Shown: positions 36,155-47,687 of the stretch, piece after piece
Layout: each line of letters starts with the position of its first letter
Position numbering within the stretch: the stretch's first letter is position 1
Source of the DNA: Hoylesella buccalis ATCC 35310
GTDB taxonomy: Bacteria; Bacteroidota; Bacteroidia; Bacteroidales; Bacteroidaceae
Length of the DNA stretch: 64,000 bases
Reading direction: 5' to 3'
Assembly: GCF_025151385.1 (NCBI RefSeq)
Contig: NZ_CP102287.1
Span: 1,302,001-1,366,000 of the forward strand
Position numbers and translations under genes: made by a program
Notes under the pieces: generated by a model
Told to the model about the DNA's origin: nothing
Database searches by the model: none
The model's input: only the letters and a program-made list of their open reading frames with translations

Positions 36155-37846
36155 CTACTTCTTGTTTCCATTTGATTTGCGGGATAATTTAAAACATTCA
36201 TCATGAACCAACAGATTGCATTTCTTTCCGTTTTGAACGGTTGGCATGACATTCCATGCCTTGTGCGTATCAATAGGCTCACCGCATATAGGACATTTGC
36301 GTCCTTGCTTTTCCCATAGGTACAGCAGTGACTTGCGTCCTTTTAGCGTAACAAGCATTTTCGACTTCTTTCTTTTATAGAAGTACAGACGACAGTCTGC
36401 ATCAAACGGGTTCATGTCTCCTTTAATCTGCGTGTATTGCAGGAATGGAAACGATGAAGTCAGAGACAATAATGTCAATTGGTCTTCCTTTCCGTTTGGT
36501 TTCTTGAATTTTGAAGCGAAAGTCCATTTGTTCCCTCGAATGTCATGCCAATATCGGTCTTTTATCCACCGTTTCCCTTTCTTGGAATGACGGCGTTTTG
36601 CCCATTGCCATAGTGAGAGGAATATCTGATGGTCGATTCTGTGAAATGAATCACGTGTCGCTCCATGCTGATAATAACCTCCCCATCCTCGGATTTTAGA
36701 GTTCAACATTCTGATTAACGACTCCTGTCTGCAACCCTTGTTCTCCTTAATTACCTTACGGATATTCTCCATAAAGCGTTTCTCGGATTTCTTTGTCGGC
36801 TTGGTCAATATGTCCTTGCCGTATTTGCGGATATTAAAGCCAAGAAAATCAAAACCGTCATGCACGTTGGTTATCACCGTCTTTTCCTCTGATAAGGTCA
36901 GACCTCTTTCAGACATAAATTCAGCAACCAATGGCTTGATTTCATTTTCAAGAGTTTCCTTGTTCTCGCAAGTGATGATAAAATCATCCGCATAACGTAC
37001 AAGGTTCACCATTGGTGAATACAACTTACCATTAACATGATGGCGCTTATATCTATCTGCAAGAGCTTTCTGCAATCCGTCCAAAGTCATATTGGCAAGT
37101 GTCGGAGAAATTATACCACCTTGCGGTGTTCCTTCCTCGGTCGGGAACATTTGCTTGTTGAAAACATAGCCACATTTCAACCATTTTCGGAGTATTGCCT
37201 TATCCATTGGGATATTGGCAAGTAACCACTCATGGCTGATATGGTCAAAACACCCTTTTATGTCACCCTCCAAAATCCATTCGGGAGAATATCCCTTTCG
37301 GAGAATGTTATGACATTGCTGTACTGCATCCATACAGCAGCGTTCCTTGCGGAAACCGTATGAACGAGTATCAGCTGTAGTTTCTGATACAGGCTCCAAT
37401 GCCATAAGATAGAGTGCTTGCATGGCTCTGTCTTTCATTGTCGGTATTCCCAACGGTCGCAGTTTGCCGTTGCTCTTCTTGATATGAACTCTTCTCAGCG
37501 GCATTGGCTGGTAGCCTCTGCGTTTGAGTTGGGTTATTGCTTGCGTTTTAGCTTTAGGGGTATCCCATATTTCTTTGTCAACCCCAGGAGTACAACCACC
37601 CCCGTTAGAAGTAACCCTCTTTACGGCTAAGGCTTTTGCGTAAAAAGAGTGGGTAAGCGTCCATTGCAAGGCTTTCACCTTGTTATGTCTGCCTTCCTTC
37701 TGAGCCTTTACAATACGAGCTTGAAGCTTCTTAACAGCTTGCTCCGCCTTAGTCCAGTCTATTCTGTCCCAATTTGATTGCAGGTTGTCAGTCGGCGCAC
37801 ACGATTGGTCGAGGAGATTTTCTTTGATTTTATCGTTCATTTGCAT
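36155..37846 (-). CDS. ltrA: Group II intron reverse transcriptase/maturase (LtrA type)
   Basis: The 563-residue protein has reverse transcriptase blocks (RPLGIPTMKDRAMQALYLMAL, RSYGFRKERC, GDIKGCFDHI, GTPQGGIISP, the catalytic YADDF near residue 290, and GFDFLGF). A maturase X domain (RGWGGYYQHG) and a C-terminal HNH endonuclease (CPICGE, then HDECF) follow. All domains look intact, so retrohoming is possible. It lies in domain IV of the intron. Confidence 0.95.
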   Translation of the reverse strand: MQMNDKIKENLLDQSCAPTDNLQSNWDRIDWTKAEQAVKKLQARIVKAQKEGRHNKVKALQWTLTHSFYAKALAVKRVTSNGGGCTPGVDKEIWDTPKAKTQAITQLKRRGYQPMPLRRVHIKKSNGKLRPLGIPTMKDRAMQALYLMALEPVSETTADTRSYGFRKERCCMDAVQQCHNILRKGYSPEWILEGDIKGCFDHISHEWLLANIPMDKAILRKWLKCGYVFNKQMFPTEEGTPQGGIISPTLANMTLDGLQKALADRYKRHHVNGKLYSPMVNLVRYADDFIITCENKETLENEIKPLVAEFMSERGLTLSEEKTVITNVHDGFDFLGFNIRKYGKDILTKPTKKSEKRFMENIRKVIKENKGCRQESLIRMLNSKIRGWGGYYQHGATRDSFHRIDHQIFLSLWQWAKRRHSKKGKRWIKDRYWHDIRGNKWTFASKFKKPNGKEDQLTLLSLTSSFPFLQYTQIKGDMNPFDADCRLYFYKRKKSKMLVTLKGRKSLLYLWEKQGRKCPICGEPIDTHKAWNVMPTVQNGKKCNLLVHDECFKLSRKSNGNKK

Positions 37847-38518
37847 TCCTACTTTAAAAAAGTTCTAAAAGTTTATTGTAAAGAATTACCATTTGGCTAA
37901 TGTTGGGTATTTGCCTCCCAAACATTACCACAGAAGTCTGCCCACTTTCGTGGTAGGTTGATGTTGTCCCTTGTCAACTCGTGATAAGTGGCTCAAACCC
38001 TATCCGTCCCATTACAGAACGGCATTCGCTTTCTCTGTTATCTTATACCTGCACATCATTCAGCATCCATTACTTTCAGCTTACCTGTCTTTTGTCTGAC
38101 AGGAGATGTACAGGCTTACCATGTTCCACATAGATAACTAACGGATAGGTTAGGTTCTGTCTCATCCTCCGACGGTCTTTACATCCGTGTAATCCTACCA
38201 TGGAGAGGATTATCTGACCGCATCCCATTTTGGGTAGAGTGTATCAGTATCTTGCACTCTTTTACGACATTACGAAGTTTACTAACAGTTCGCTTATGCT
38301 AACCATACTATCCAGCCTCGCCACTCTACGGTATGATACTAACCATACTTAATTTCCCCTCACGGTTCTGTCTTGTCTTGCGAAAGTGTACTTTGTCCCG
38401 ACCGCTTAATACAACATTAAGGTGCATCGGTCGGTAGGCTACCGCTGACGGAACAGCGGGTTAAAGCTGATACTTAAAGTATCATTCCAACAATTATCTA
38501 TGCGACTTCATGTCGCAC

Positions 38519-41500
38519 CCAGGGTGTATCAAGTTGATGCACCGCCACCGCACGCTGCTGGGCGTTGACACCCGTTCCAAGCATAGAAGTAGAACCGAAG
38601 ATGATACGGATGTCTCCACGATTCATCGCTTCTACCATCGCTTTTTTGGCTTTCTCGTTCTTGCACTCCTGAATAAAGCGTATCTCGTAAGACGGGATAT
38701 GATAATCTTCTACCAATTTACGCTTCACCTCAGAATAGATATTGAAGTCCCCACCGGGCTTGTAAGTACCCAAGTCAGAAAACACAAATTGCGTACCTTT
38801 CTGTGCATCATACTTCTGATAGTAGTCATTGAGTAATTTCGCACAATGGCTTGCCTTGTTGTCGATATGGTCTGAGTACCCGTTTTCGTCTATCATGCGT
38901 AGATCCAAGCTCATCTTGCGGGCGTAGTCAGTTGCAATGAGCATCTTTGCCTTTTCCTCACTCTCACTCAGTGGCGCACGTCCTAAGAGAGTGGCATCGC
39001 CCGTCTTGGCGAACTCCATCAGTTTGCCGATAAAAACTTCCTGCTCGGGTGTCGGTGGTATGTTGTGCAGTATCTCATTCTTCTCTGGTCTGTCAATACC
39101 GATGTCCTTTGCCGTGCGGAAATCGCAAATCTCCGCATAAAAGGCAGCCAGCTCTGGCACCTTGATAAATGTTCTGAACCGTTCCTTCTGAATGATGTCG
39201 TTTGTGATGGAGAACTCGTAGTCAGTCGATTTCTTGGCAAAGACTGCTGCCCAAGCATCAAAACTGTTGATACCCTGTTTCTCCAAAGCCTGCGGGCGCA
39301 GATACTTGAACAGGAGATACAGTTCCGTCAGACTATTGGAAATGGTCGTTCCTGAAAGGAAAGTGGCTCCCAAATCCTTGCCCGACCGTTCCTGTATGGT
39401 GCGGATGGCAAAGAGCATGTTCAGGGCACGCTGTGAACCATCAGGATTGCCCAAACCCGACACACGGTCATGGCGGGTATTGAACATCAGGTTCTTAAAT
39501 TGGTGCGATTCATCCACGAACAAATGGTCGATGCCCATCATCTTGAAATCCACGGCATCGTCTTTTCTTTCGGCGATGCTGTCTTGAATCCCCTGCAATT
39601 TAGCTTCCAATGTCTGCTTGCGCTTCTCCAGTCCTTTGAGTATACCACGGGAAATCTCCGCTCCTTGCATACGCAGGACTTCAAGGTTTTCCTCCACAGA
39701 GTCCTTCTCCTTCTGCAGGATAGCCTCCTGTATCTCCAAAGCTTGCGGTATCATGCCGAACTGTTCGTGCGTGAGGATGATGCAGTCCCAGTCGTTGTTC
39801 TTGATGTCATTGAAGATACGTTGTCTGTTCTGCTTATTAAAATCGTTCTTACCCGGATAGAGAATCCTTGCATTGGGATAAGCTTTCCTAAAGGTATCGG
39901 CAATATCGAAGACGTTTGCCTTCAGACCGATAATCATCGGTTTGTTTGCCAGTCCTAAGCGTTTCATCTCGTAGGCAGCTGTACACATGATGAGTGTCTT
40001 TCCCGCTCCCACCTCGTGGTCGCAGATGCCGCCACCGTTGGTTTTGAGCATCCACACAGCATCCTTCTGACTCTTGTAAAGGTCGGCTATGCCCAGCCGT
40101 TTGAGGTCAAGGTCGGGGAAATTCTGATGCGTGCCGTCGAAGTTGGGGCGTACAAAACAGTTGAACAGACGATTATACCTGTCGGAGAGCTGCTGCTTGA
40201 ACGTATCGGGTGTGCGTCCGAGCCAATCGACAAAGCCCTGCCTGATTTCCTCAATCTTGGCATTTGCCATCTGGATAGCATGTCCGTCCCTTACTTTGAT
40301 AGTTTTCGTCTCTCCCGTAACCTTATCCGTCACTTCCTTGCTCTTGTTAATGTCTGGAATGGTATTGTGCAGGGCGTGCTTCAGGAGATTGATACCGTCA
40401 TAGCGGCGGAACTCACCCTGTACGGCATACTTGTGCCAGATATTGGCATTCTTTCGGTCGCAGACAATGCTATACTCATCCATATTGGAGTGATATGATA
40501 CGCCTATCTCCGTCCCAAAGAACTCTGAGGCAAACCTACCATAGACTTTGGCAGGTATCCAACGTTCACCGAGGTTGAAGTCAAGGTCTGCAAAAGGAAT
40601 GGGTGTTGGTGTGGCTGCACGCAAAGCGGCAAGGCTCTGCTTTGCCTCTTCGTGGTCGGGATGGTCCAATAGCCATGACTCGATACGCTCCGCCTTTTCT
40701 ATTACATTGCCCGAAATGAATTTGTCCGCCACCTCGTAGGCATTCTCTTCGGGATTGTAATAGATGCGACCTTCTAAGGAAGAAATGATGTCGCTTTCCT
40801 CCATATCAGGTAAAAGCGAACTCATATAGTCAAGTTCCACCGTACCGTACTTGTTGAGCGATGCACCCAGTGCCTCCATCGGGTCTGCGGCAACGGTCAG
40901 CTCTGTGGTAGAAAAAGCTGTTGGATGGTCAAAGATGTCCGCCTTGATGTACCTGCCGTTTTCGGACCGTTCCAAGAAGAGCATTTCCACGCCTGTAGCA
41001 TCCATCTTGATGATGTCGGTGTTCGCCTTCTGGTTGAAGTAGCCCCAGCGTGCAACGTAGTCATCATATAGGTGGTTAAGCCTGCTGCGATCTTCCCTAT
41101 CTTCTGCATGGTTCTCTGCCTCGTAGTCATAGAGACGATGGTAGCACTCCCGTATCTCGATATAGCTTTTTAGTCGGGAAAGCTGGGCATACGGCAAGTC
41201 CATCGGATTAAAGGTTGGATGTCGCTTTAAGTCAGAAAGAAACCCCACCTGACCTTTCTGCACGACAATGGAGCCATCCCTCAAATGCGAGTCGGGTGAT
41301 GAGAGAAAGGGACGGGGCGAGGAATCGAACTCCTTTTTCACCTCCGCTATCGGTTGTGCTTTGCGCTCTTCGGCTTCATTCATGAAATCAAAGAGAGACG
41401 GTTCACGATATGACTGAGAGGAAGTCTTCTTGCTGCTTCTGCCCTTGGTTCTGTGCTGCGTTGCAGTTGTTGGCTGTTTCTCCTTATTCTCGTTTCTTCC

Positions 41501-43645
41501 TTTATTTCCTGTCTGCTTCTGTTCCTTGAAAGACTGTATCTGTGGATTGGGGGCTTCCTTAATCTCGCTATTCACGCGCATTACCTCCTGCGTCCAGAAA
41601 CTGTATTCCTCCGGAGCGAATAGTGAAGGCTGCTCCGTTTCCTGTCGCTCGTCCATGCTGTCCATCACCGGGTGGTGGTCATCATCAAAATAGACAGTCT
41701 GCCCGTTCATCTCCCGTGGGGCTTCCACATCCATGCGGATTCCCTTCGTTTCCTGCTCATACTGGCGGTGAAGGCTAAGCACGGGTACGCCCTCTGGGAC
41801 TGATTCTTCAATAGTAGAGCCTGCCTCTTGTATCTGTACTGTCTGCTCACCGCCCGTTTTATCAACTTGCTCACTGATTTTTTCAACTTGAACTTCCTCT
41901 TTGGGTTCTTCCGTGGAAAGGTTATCTTCCATTGTCGAAGTCTGAACTTCGGGTGCAGCCTTTTCCTTGATTTCCTCTGCTACCACTTCTTCTTTGGTAT
42001 ATTGTCCCCTGACTATTTCTTCCAGTTCGGCTATCTCGTGCAATTTCTTAGGAGAGAAGTACAAGTCACGTTCAATGCCCAGTCCTCTTACTTTTACGCC
42101 TTCCATCTCATCGAGGGACATATTGCCCAACTCCCAGCCGTAGCCCATCGTGACAGCACCGAAACCTATACGGCTCTTAGGGTCGTACTCCAAAAGATAA
42201 GCCGTGTAAGCTCCCATCGGGAAGAAATAGCGTGCATAGGCGACCTTATCGCCTATCAATCCTTTCTCTGTGCTGTACAGTTTAGGCAGTTGCTTTCTGA
42301 TGCTGTCGGGCATGAGGTTATGAGCGTCAGTATCGTCTTCCTCCTTTATTTCCTGCATTTGCGATTTTTCTTCCGTCCGCACGTTAACTCCTAATTTTTG
42401 CAGTATCTCATCAACCCTCACCTGCCATTCTTCCTTGGTCATCGGTATGCCGGTTTCGTAGAGCTTGCGGTCGAGACGTTGCTCCATTTCAAGGGAGAGC
42501 TGCTTTCGGAGACTGTCAGCCATTTCCTCCATTTCTCCCGTGAACCGATACTCCCATGCAGGTCTTCCGTAAGGGTCTGTACCCATTATGCGCTCCGTGG
42601 CAATGGTTCTATGAGAAATGTCCTTCCAATCTCCTGCAAAAAGTGAGTTGTGCTTGAAGACGACAGAAGAGCCTTCTTCTTTGGGAACGGAAAGCGTTTC
42701 TACAAACTGCTGTTCAATCCCCTCGCTGATTTCTTTACCAGTCTGCTTCTGCAGGACGATGAGGTCACTGCCTACGTCTGTTCCTGCATTGTCTGAAAAC
42801 ATACCTGATGGCAGTCGGAGAGCGGAGATAAGGCGGCTGTTCTGCATAAGATAACTACGTATGGCTTCATTGCGGGGACTGTCCAATACACCCTGCGAAG
42901 TGATGAATGCCAGCAAGCCACCTTCCTTGATGCAGTCCAGACCTTTCACGAAGAAGTAATTGTGAATGGCACGTGTGGACTCGCGCTTTAGTGTATCCTT
43001 ACCTCTACTGTACTCTCGGTCATAGACCATAAAATCCCCGAAAGGAATGTTACTTGTAATAAGGTCGTATTTGTCCTTATCTTCCAACTCTCCGATGGCT
43101 TCAAAGGGTTCTTGGCGGACAATGATATTGCCTTGCCCATAAGGATGAATGGCTTGTGAGATACGGGCTGTGAGCAGGTCTTTCTCCATTGCATCGACCA
43201 TCCCAGCCCTTTTAGCAAAAGTCTCGGTAAAGGCTCCCATGCCAGCCGAAGGGTCCAAGCAGCGGCGTATGGGTACATCTACAGAAGTAAGCGCATCGGA
43301 AATGGCGGCAACGATACGGGTATCTGTATAGAAAGACGTGAGTACGCTTGCCTTGATGCTCTCCCAGTACCGCTTGGCGGTATTGGCATCGACGGCATCA
43401 CGATAAATCATCTGTTTGAGCCTTTGGGTTGGCTCGAAAAGTTGTTGCTCCGATTGGCTCCAATAGCGGAGGTCATCGGGACTGTCACATCGATTCAGCA
43501 CGCATTTCAAGCCACCGAATCCCTGATAGTTGCGCAAGATACTTTTCTCAGCTTCGGTGGCTTCGCGGCGTTCTTTTTCCAAGCGAAGCACAACACGGAT
43601 GGCTTCTGTGTTGGCTTCAAGGACGTTTTTCTTATTGTATGCCAT
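38519..43645 (-). CDS. N6-adenine methylase/SNF2-type helicase, first exon
   Basis: Exon 1 encodes 1709 residues. An N-terminal DNA methyltransferase-like domain contains [13 protein letters not shown] (SAM binding) and TSNIPFGD near residue 200, in place of the usual NPPF/NPPY. A large acidic, glutamate-rich linker (about 560-790) follows. The SNF2/DEAD helicase region has Walker A EVGAGKT near 1210, DESHQFKN near 1380 and motif [22 protein letters not shown] ending in DTPW. Such genes are hallmarks of Bacteroidales ICEs and sit beside topB and DUF3945 genes, as here. Translation past the splice site would add only VRHEVA and stop. Confidence 0.88.
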
Positions 43646-43675
43646 AGTTTTTTCTTTTTAATTAAGGAGGAAAAA

Positions 43676-43708
43676 GGTCGGAAGATAACAGTATATCACC
43701 TTCCGACC
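43676..43708 (-). terminator. Terminator between topB and the helicase gene
   Basis: GGTCGGAAG and CTTCCGACC form a perfect 9-bp stem, with a T-run on the minus strand just after it. It would end transcripts coming from topB before the helicase gene. Confidence 0.7.
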
Positions 43709-43737
43709 TGTTCTGTTCCGCTTTGTTTCTATAGGGA

Positions 43738-44886
43738 TTATCTCCCTCGTTGTTTTCCTTTCCTGTTTTCAAATTCAAAAGAAGTGGTGTAATCTTCATT
43801 AAGGACAAGTCGGGCGTTGAACTTTTTGCCTGCCTTACTGGTCAATCCTTTGAGAATGGGTGTACGTCCTGTGGTCAACAAATCTCGGATATTGTCCTCT
43901 GTAAGGAGCGTTCCGCAAACCTCACGGAAGACGTGGAAGTCACAGCTCTCATGCTTGCACTTGGCTATCTTAGCATAAATGCCCACGCTCTCAGTGCCAC
44001 ATTTGGGGCAGCGATAGGTGGGATAAGACTTCTGTTTGGGGGCAAGAGAAAGCAGTTCCTCGCAGATGGTACCAACGTAAGAGTTGATGCCTTGTGCAAA
44101 CTTTTCGGGCGGCATCTGTCCAGCCTCGATAGCGGCAAGAGCCAGTTCCCAACTACCTGTCATCTCTGCATTGGCAATCTTCTTGTCCTTGACAATCTCA
44201 TAGACGACCAAGCCTTTCTCGGTAGGTACGATGGATTTCTTGTCTCTTCGGATATAGTCACGGAGAATAAGTGTCTCGATGATGTTGGCACGGGTGGCAG
44301 GTGTTCCGATGCCACACTCAGCCATTGCTTTCTTACTTTCTGCATCTTCGACCTCTTTTCCTGCGTTCTCCATCGCAGAAAGCAGTGTCGCTTCTGTGTA
44401 GAGAGGTTTAGGTTTGGTCTTATGCTCGGTGATGTCAGTAGAAACAAGTGGTAAAACCTCTCCCTCCGTCAAATCAGGCAATGAAGGTAAAACCTGTTCA
44501 TTGTCGTTTTCCTTTTTCTCTACATCAGTAACCTGCTCTTTCTGCACGGCTTTCCAGCCCAAGGAGATTTGTCGGCACGCCTTCCAAGTAAAGGAGTTGG
44601 CGCCGTCCGTGAACTGCACCTGCATACGCTCTTCTTCGGAATCGGGAAGAAAGGCTTCAATGAAGCGATTGACCACCATTTGATAGATAGTTGTTTCATC
44701 TGCCGACATTCCTGAAGGCGTTTCTCCTGTAGGAATAATGGCGTGGTGATCGGTTATCTTTGCGTTGTCCACCGAATGGCGGTTAAGTGGATTTGATAGT
44801 GGCATGCCTGTCTTACGCAGCAGGGCGGGTACTTCCTCGAAGACATCCTCGCTGATATATCGGCTGCCTGTGCGGGGATAGTTCAT
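43738..44886 (-). pseudogene. topB: DNA topoisomerase III, C-terminal fragment
   Basis: This is the 3' part of topB, cut off by the nested element. It reads MNYPRTGSRYISEDV and continues through the type IA topoisomerase core (HHAIIPTGE, GIGTPATRANIIETL), a zinc-ribbon-like segment (YRCPKCGTE, CKHESCDFHV) and a short C-terminal unit (TGRTPILKGLTSKAGKKFNA) like those in the neighbouring DUF3945 protein. YPR onwards is topB; the ATG and next bases belong to the element end. Joined to the fragment at 54384-55343 it would make about 693 residues. Confidence 0.85.
44871..44881 (+). repeat. Left core repeat (attL) of the nested element
   Basis: TGCGGGGATAG, identical to 54395-54405. On the minus strand it encodes part of the YPR catalytic motif of topB. 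Flanking bases differ on the two sides, so the shared core is no longer than 11 bases. Confidence 0.8.
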
Positions 44887-45008
44887 AGAATAATGACAAT
44901 GAAAGAAGAATGGGTAAGTACAAACGGAAACACTTGAACAATAACAACTTATACACTTTTCTGCATTTTGAGATATGGCAAGATTGAGCGAAAAACGGCA
45001 ATAGTTCC

Positions 45009-45055
45009 GTTACCAACTCGTAACCCATAGGGCACAAAGCAAAAAGGGGTTACGA
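45009..45055. repeat. Candidate recombinase arm site, left end
   Basis: GTTACCAACTCGTAACCC at 45009-45026 matches 15 of 18 bases of 54315-54332 near the other end of the element, in the same orientation. TCGTAACCC recurs in reverse as GGGTTACGA at 45047-45055. Repeats like this near both ends of an element are typical of integrase arm-type binding sites. Confidence 0.55.
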
Positions 45056-45139
45056 ATTGAATATAAACAACTGTGGCATAGGTTTTTATTCCTCATCTTT
45101 CATTTTTCTGCATAGCTCAAGAACTCTTGTTCGTATGTA

Positions 45140-45147
45140 CCTTTGCA
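45140..45147 (+). promoter_or_regulatory. Promoter -7 element of the recombinase operon
   Basis: TACCTTTG matches the -7 consensus exactly, 33 bases before the first recombinase gene. No clear -33 element lies at the usual distance. Confidence 0.55.
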
Positions 45148-45180
45148 AGCAAAGGAAATTAGAAAAAAAACGACAGAAAA

Positions 45181-46401
45181 ATGAAAGAAAACAAACTGAA
45201 AGTCTCGTTTTTCACACAGGCTAAACGAGCGGACAAAAAAGGCATGGTGCCGCTTATCGGACGGATAGAACTGGGCAGGAAGTATTCCGCCTTTTCCGCC
45301 AAAAAGAAAGTCCCATTATCTCTTTGGGATAGCAGAAAGCAACGTCTTCTCGGCAAGAGTGCCATCGCAAATTCTATCAACCAGTATTTGAATGAATGCA
45401 CTGCACTCATTCATGCACGCTATCGGGAACTTTGCGAAAGTGGAGAGTCATTCACGGCTACGGATGTGCGCAATGCCTATCAGGGACAGCTTTGTCAAAA
45501 CGCAATGCTTTTAGAGTGCTATGCTGAGTACCTCACACAGATTCATGAAAGAGTGGGCATAGACCGGGCAATGAAAACACTGGAGCTGCGTACCTATCAG
45601 CAAACTCTTCTTCGGGAGTATGTGCGTAGGAAATACAAGTTAAGTGATATTCCGCTCATGGAACTGGATATTTCCTTTATAGAAGGCTATGAATACTTTC
45701 TGACAATAGACCGAAAATTGAAACGTGGCAGTATATGCAGTGCCTTGGCTGCATTGAAGGCGGTTGTGAACAAGGCTGTCAAAAATGGCATGATAGACAT
45801 GTATCCGTTCATTGGTTACAGTTACGAAAAGACGAAAGGAACGCCGAGAAACATCACGCAGGACGACCTGCAAAAGATTATCGACCTGCCCATCAAATGG
45901 GAGAAATATCGTGTCGTCCGTGATTTGTTCGTGTTCTCCTGCTTCAGCGGTCTTGCCATTTCGGATATACGCAATCTCAAAGAGGAAAACATCATCATTG
46001 AGGAAGGAAAGCTATGTATTAAAAGCAAGCGTGTCAAGACGAAGACCCCTTTTCGCGTAGTAGTTCTCTCCCCAGCCAAGACCATTATGGAAAGATATAG
46101 GGGCAGACGTGCGGGATATGTATTTGACGTTCCCCCAAGAGACGTGGTTTACAATGCGATGCACCACATACAGAGAAGTATCGGTATGAAAACCCCTCTG
46201 ACCTTTCACATGGCTCGCCATACTTTTGCTTCGGTCATTACCCTGTCGGCTGGTGTTCCAATAGAAACCGTAAGCGGTATGTTGGGACATACCAATTTGA
46301 GAACGACACAAGTGTATGCAGCGGTCAATTCAGAAAGAATAAGACAGGATATGCAGAAGATTCAACAACGGATAGAACACACTTTCACCTTAAAATTATA
46401 G
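45181..46401 (+). CDS. Tyrosine recombinase, first of a tandem pair
   Basis: The 406-residue recombinase has an Arm/SAM-like N-terminal part and a catalytic domain with HMARHTFASVITLSAG (HxxR box), GHTNLRTTQVYAAV (His plus the nucleophilic Tyr) and SCFSGLAISDIRNLK where the first catalytic arginine is normally found. As in IntDOT-type enzymes, this box lacks the usual Arg. It should act with the next gene in integration and excision of the nested element. The second gene starts three bases after its stop. Confidence 0.88.
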   Translation: MKENKLKVSFFTQAKRADKKGMVPLIGRIELGRKYSAFSAKKKVPLSLWDSRKQRLLGKSAIANSINQYLNECTALIHARYRELCESGESFTATDVRNAYQGQLCQNAMLLECYAEYLTQIHERVGIDRAMKTLELRTYQQTLLREYVRRKYKLSDIPLMELDISFIEGYEYFLTIDRKLKRGSICSALAALKAVVNKAVKNGMIDMYPFIGYSYEKTKGTPRNITQDDLQKIIDLPIKWEKYRVVRDLFVFSCFSGLAISDIRNLKEENIIIEEGKLCIKSKRVKTKTPFRVVVLSPAKTIMERYRGRRAGYVFDVPPRDVVYNAMHHIQRSIGMKTPLTFHMARHTFASVITLSAGVPIETVSGMLGHTNLRTTQVYAAVNSERIRQDMQKIQQRIEHTFTLKL

Positions 46402-46404
46402 CTT

Positions 46405-47667
46405 ATGGCACGCAGTACATTCAAGACATTGTTTTACATCAACCGTTCCAAACTGAAGAAGAACGGCAAATGCCCGATAATGGGACGAATCACGATAGAC
46501 GGACAACAAGTACAATACAGTATGGGGTTGGATATCAATCCAAACAATTGGGACGCAAAGCATGGCAGATGCAAAGGCGACATTGACGAAATGAAGAACA
46601 TCAACCGCATACTGACAGAAAAGGAAGGACAGATACAAACCAAATACAATGAGCTGGTTTGGCAAAAGGGGTATGTAAGTGCAGAACTGCTCAAAAATTG
46701 TCTGACGGAGGATTCACAAAGCAATGGAATGCTCATGGAAGAGGCAGACCGTTTTATAGAGGAAAAACGCCCTTGTGTGGGAATTTCCATCGCCCAATCC
46801 ACTTTCCGCAACTACATCTATGACAAGCAGCTCATAGTATCCTTCCTGCTGGAAAAATACGGAATGTCCGATATTGGTTATTCACGGTTGGACTATGGCT
46901 TTGTCGAAGAATTGGATTTCTATCTTAAAAGCAAGCGCAGATTATCACCTGCCACCATTCAAATGACGGTTATTTTCTTGAGAAAGCTCATCAGCATCGG
47001 ACAACAGAAAAAATACATCCGCCGAGACCCGTTTGTGGATTTTAAGGCGGAAAAACCACGTGGCACGAGAAGGTATCTCACAACGGAAGAACTCAAGCGC
47101 ATTTTGCAAACGCCCATCTTAAACAAGCAGTTCGAGCGAGCAAGGCAACTCTTCATTTTCTGTGCCTTTACGGGACTGGCTCGTGTGGATATGTTGCGAC
47201 TGACACCTAAACATATCCACCATTATGATGACGGAACTTGTGAGATACGTATCAAGCGACAGAAAACGGACGTGGAAGCCATCATTCCACTTCTGCCCAT
47301 CGCAAAGGAGATACTTGACATTCATATAAAAGGGAAACAACACGATGATTTGATATTTCCAACATTGAACGTTAGCAAGGCATCTTTCGCCTGTATAAAC
47401 ATTGGTCAGATATGCCAAATTGAGAAGGGCTTGACCTTTCACATGGCTCGCCATACTTTCGCCACGACCATCTGCCTTTCCAATGGTATAGCAATGGAAA
47501 CGCTCTGCAAGATGCTCGGACACAGCGACATTGGAACGACACAGATTTATGGAAAAATTACCGACCTGAAAATCAGAGAGGACATGAACCGTTTGCAAGA
47601 ACATAAAAGTAAGGCTTTTTCTGACTATACGGAAGCTATCGAAAAGCAAAACGCAACAATATTTTAG
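46405..47667 (+). CDS. Tyrosine recombinase, second of a tandem pair
   Basis: The 420-residue recombinase has the same architecture as the preceding gene, with HMARHTFATTICLSNG, GHSDIGTTQIYGKI (catalytic Tyr) and CAFTGLARVDMLRL. The two proteins are clearly paralogous but far from identical. Tandem recombinase pairs occur in several Bacteroidetes elements, where both may be needed. The DUF1896 gene follows after 20 bases and is probably in the same operon. Confidence 0.88.
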   Translation: MARSTFKTLFYINRSKLKKNGKCPIMGRITIDGQQVQYSMGLDINPNNWDAKHGRCKGDIDEMKNINRILTEKEGQIQTKYNELVWQKGYVSAELLKNCLTEDSQSNGMLMEEADRFIEEKRPCVGISIAQSTFRNYIYDKQLIVSFLLEKYGMSDIGYSRLDYGFVEELDFYLKSKRRLSPATIQMTVIFLRKLISIGQQKKYIRRDPFVDFKAEKPRGTRRYLTTEELKRILQTPILNKQFERARQLFIFCAFTGLARVDMLRLTPKHIHHYDDGTCEIRIKRQKTDVEAIIPLLPIAKEILDIHIKGKQHDDLIFPTLNVSKASFACINIGQICQIEKGLTFHMARHTFATTICLSNGIAMETLCKMLGHSDIGTTQIYGKITDLKIREDMNRLQEHKSKAFSDYTEAIEKQNATIF

Positions 47668-47687
47668 AAATCAGCAAAAATTTATGT

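Larger units (their letters stand above)
36037..38518 (-). mobile_element. Group II intron inserted in the helicase gene
   Basis: The 2482-base intron starts with GTGCGAC directly after the exon codon TGG and ends with CCCGAT just before the exon codon CGA. Domain V is recognised at 36078-36111. Domain VI with its 3' AT end follows at about 36037-36077, and domains I-III occupy roughly 37850-38518. The internal gene encodes the maturase/reverse transcriptase. Removal would rejoin the helicase frame exactly, so the intron probably splices and leaves the host protein intact. Confidence 0.93.

Noticed and set aside
34957..36282. Independent gene starting inside the intron
   Set aside because: The first 82 codons lie in intron domains IV-VI; the exon begins at 36036 and continues the helicase reading frame from 38519.
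41828..42394. Plus-strand 188-codon frame opposite the helicase gene
   Set aside because: It is the complement of a repetitive glutamate-rich linker in the helicase, which yields long antisense frames by composition.
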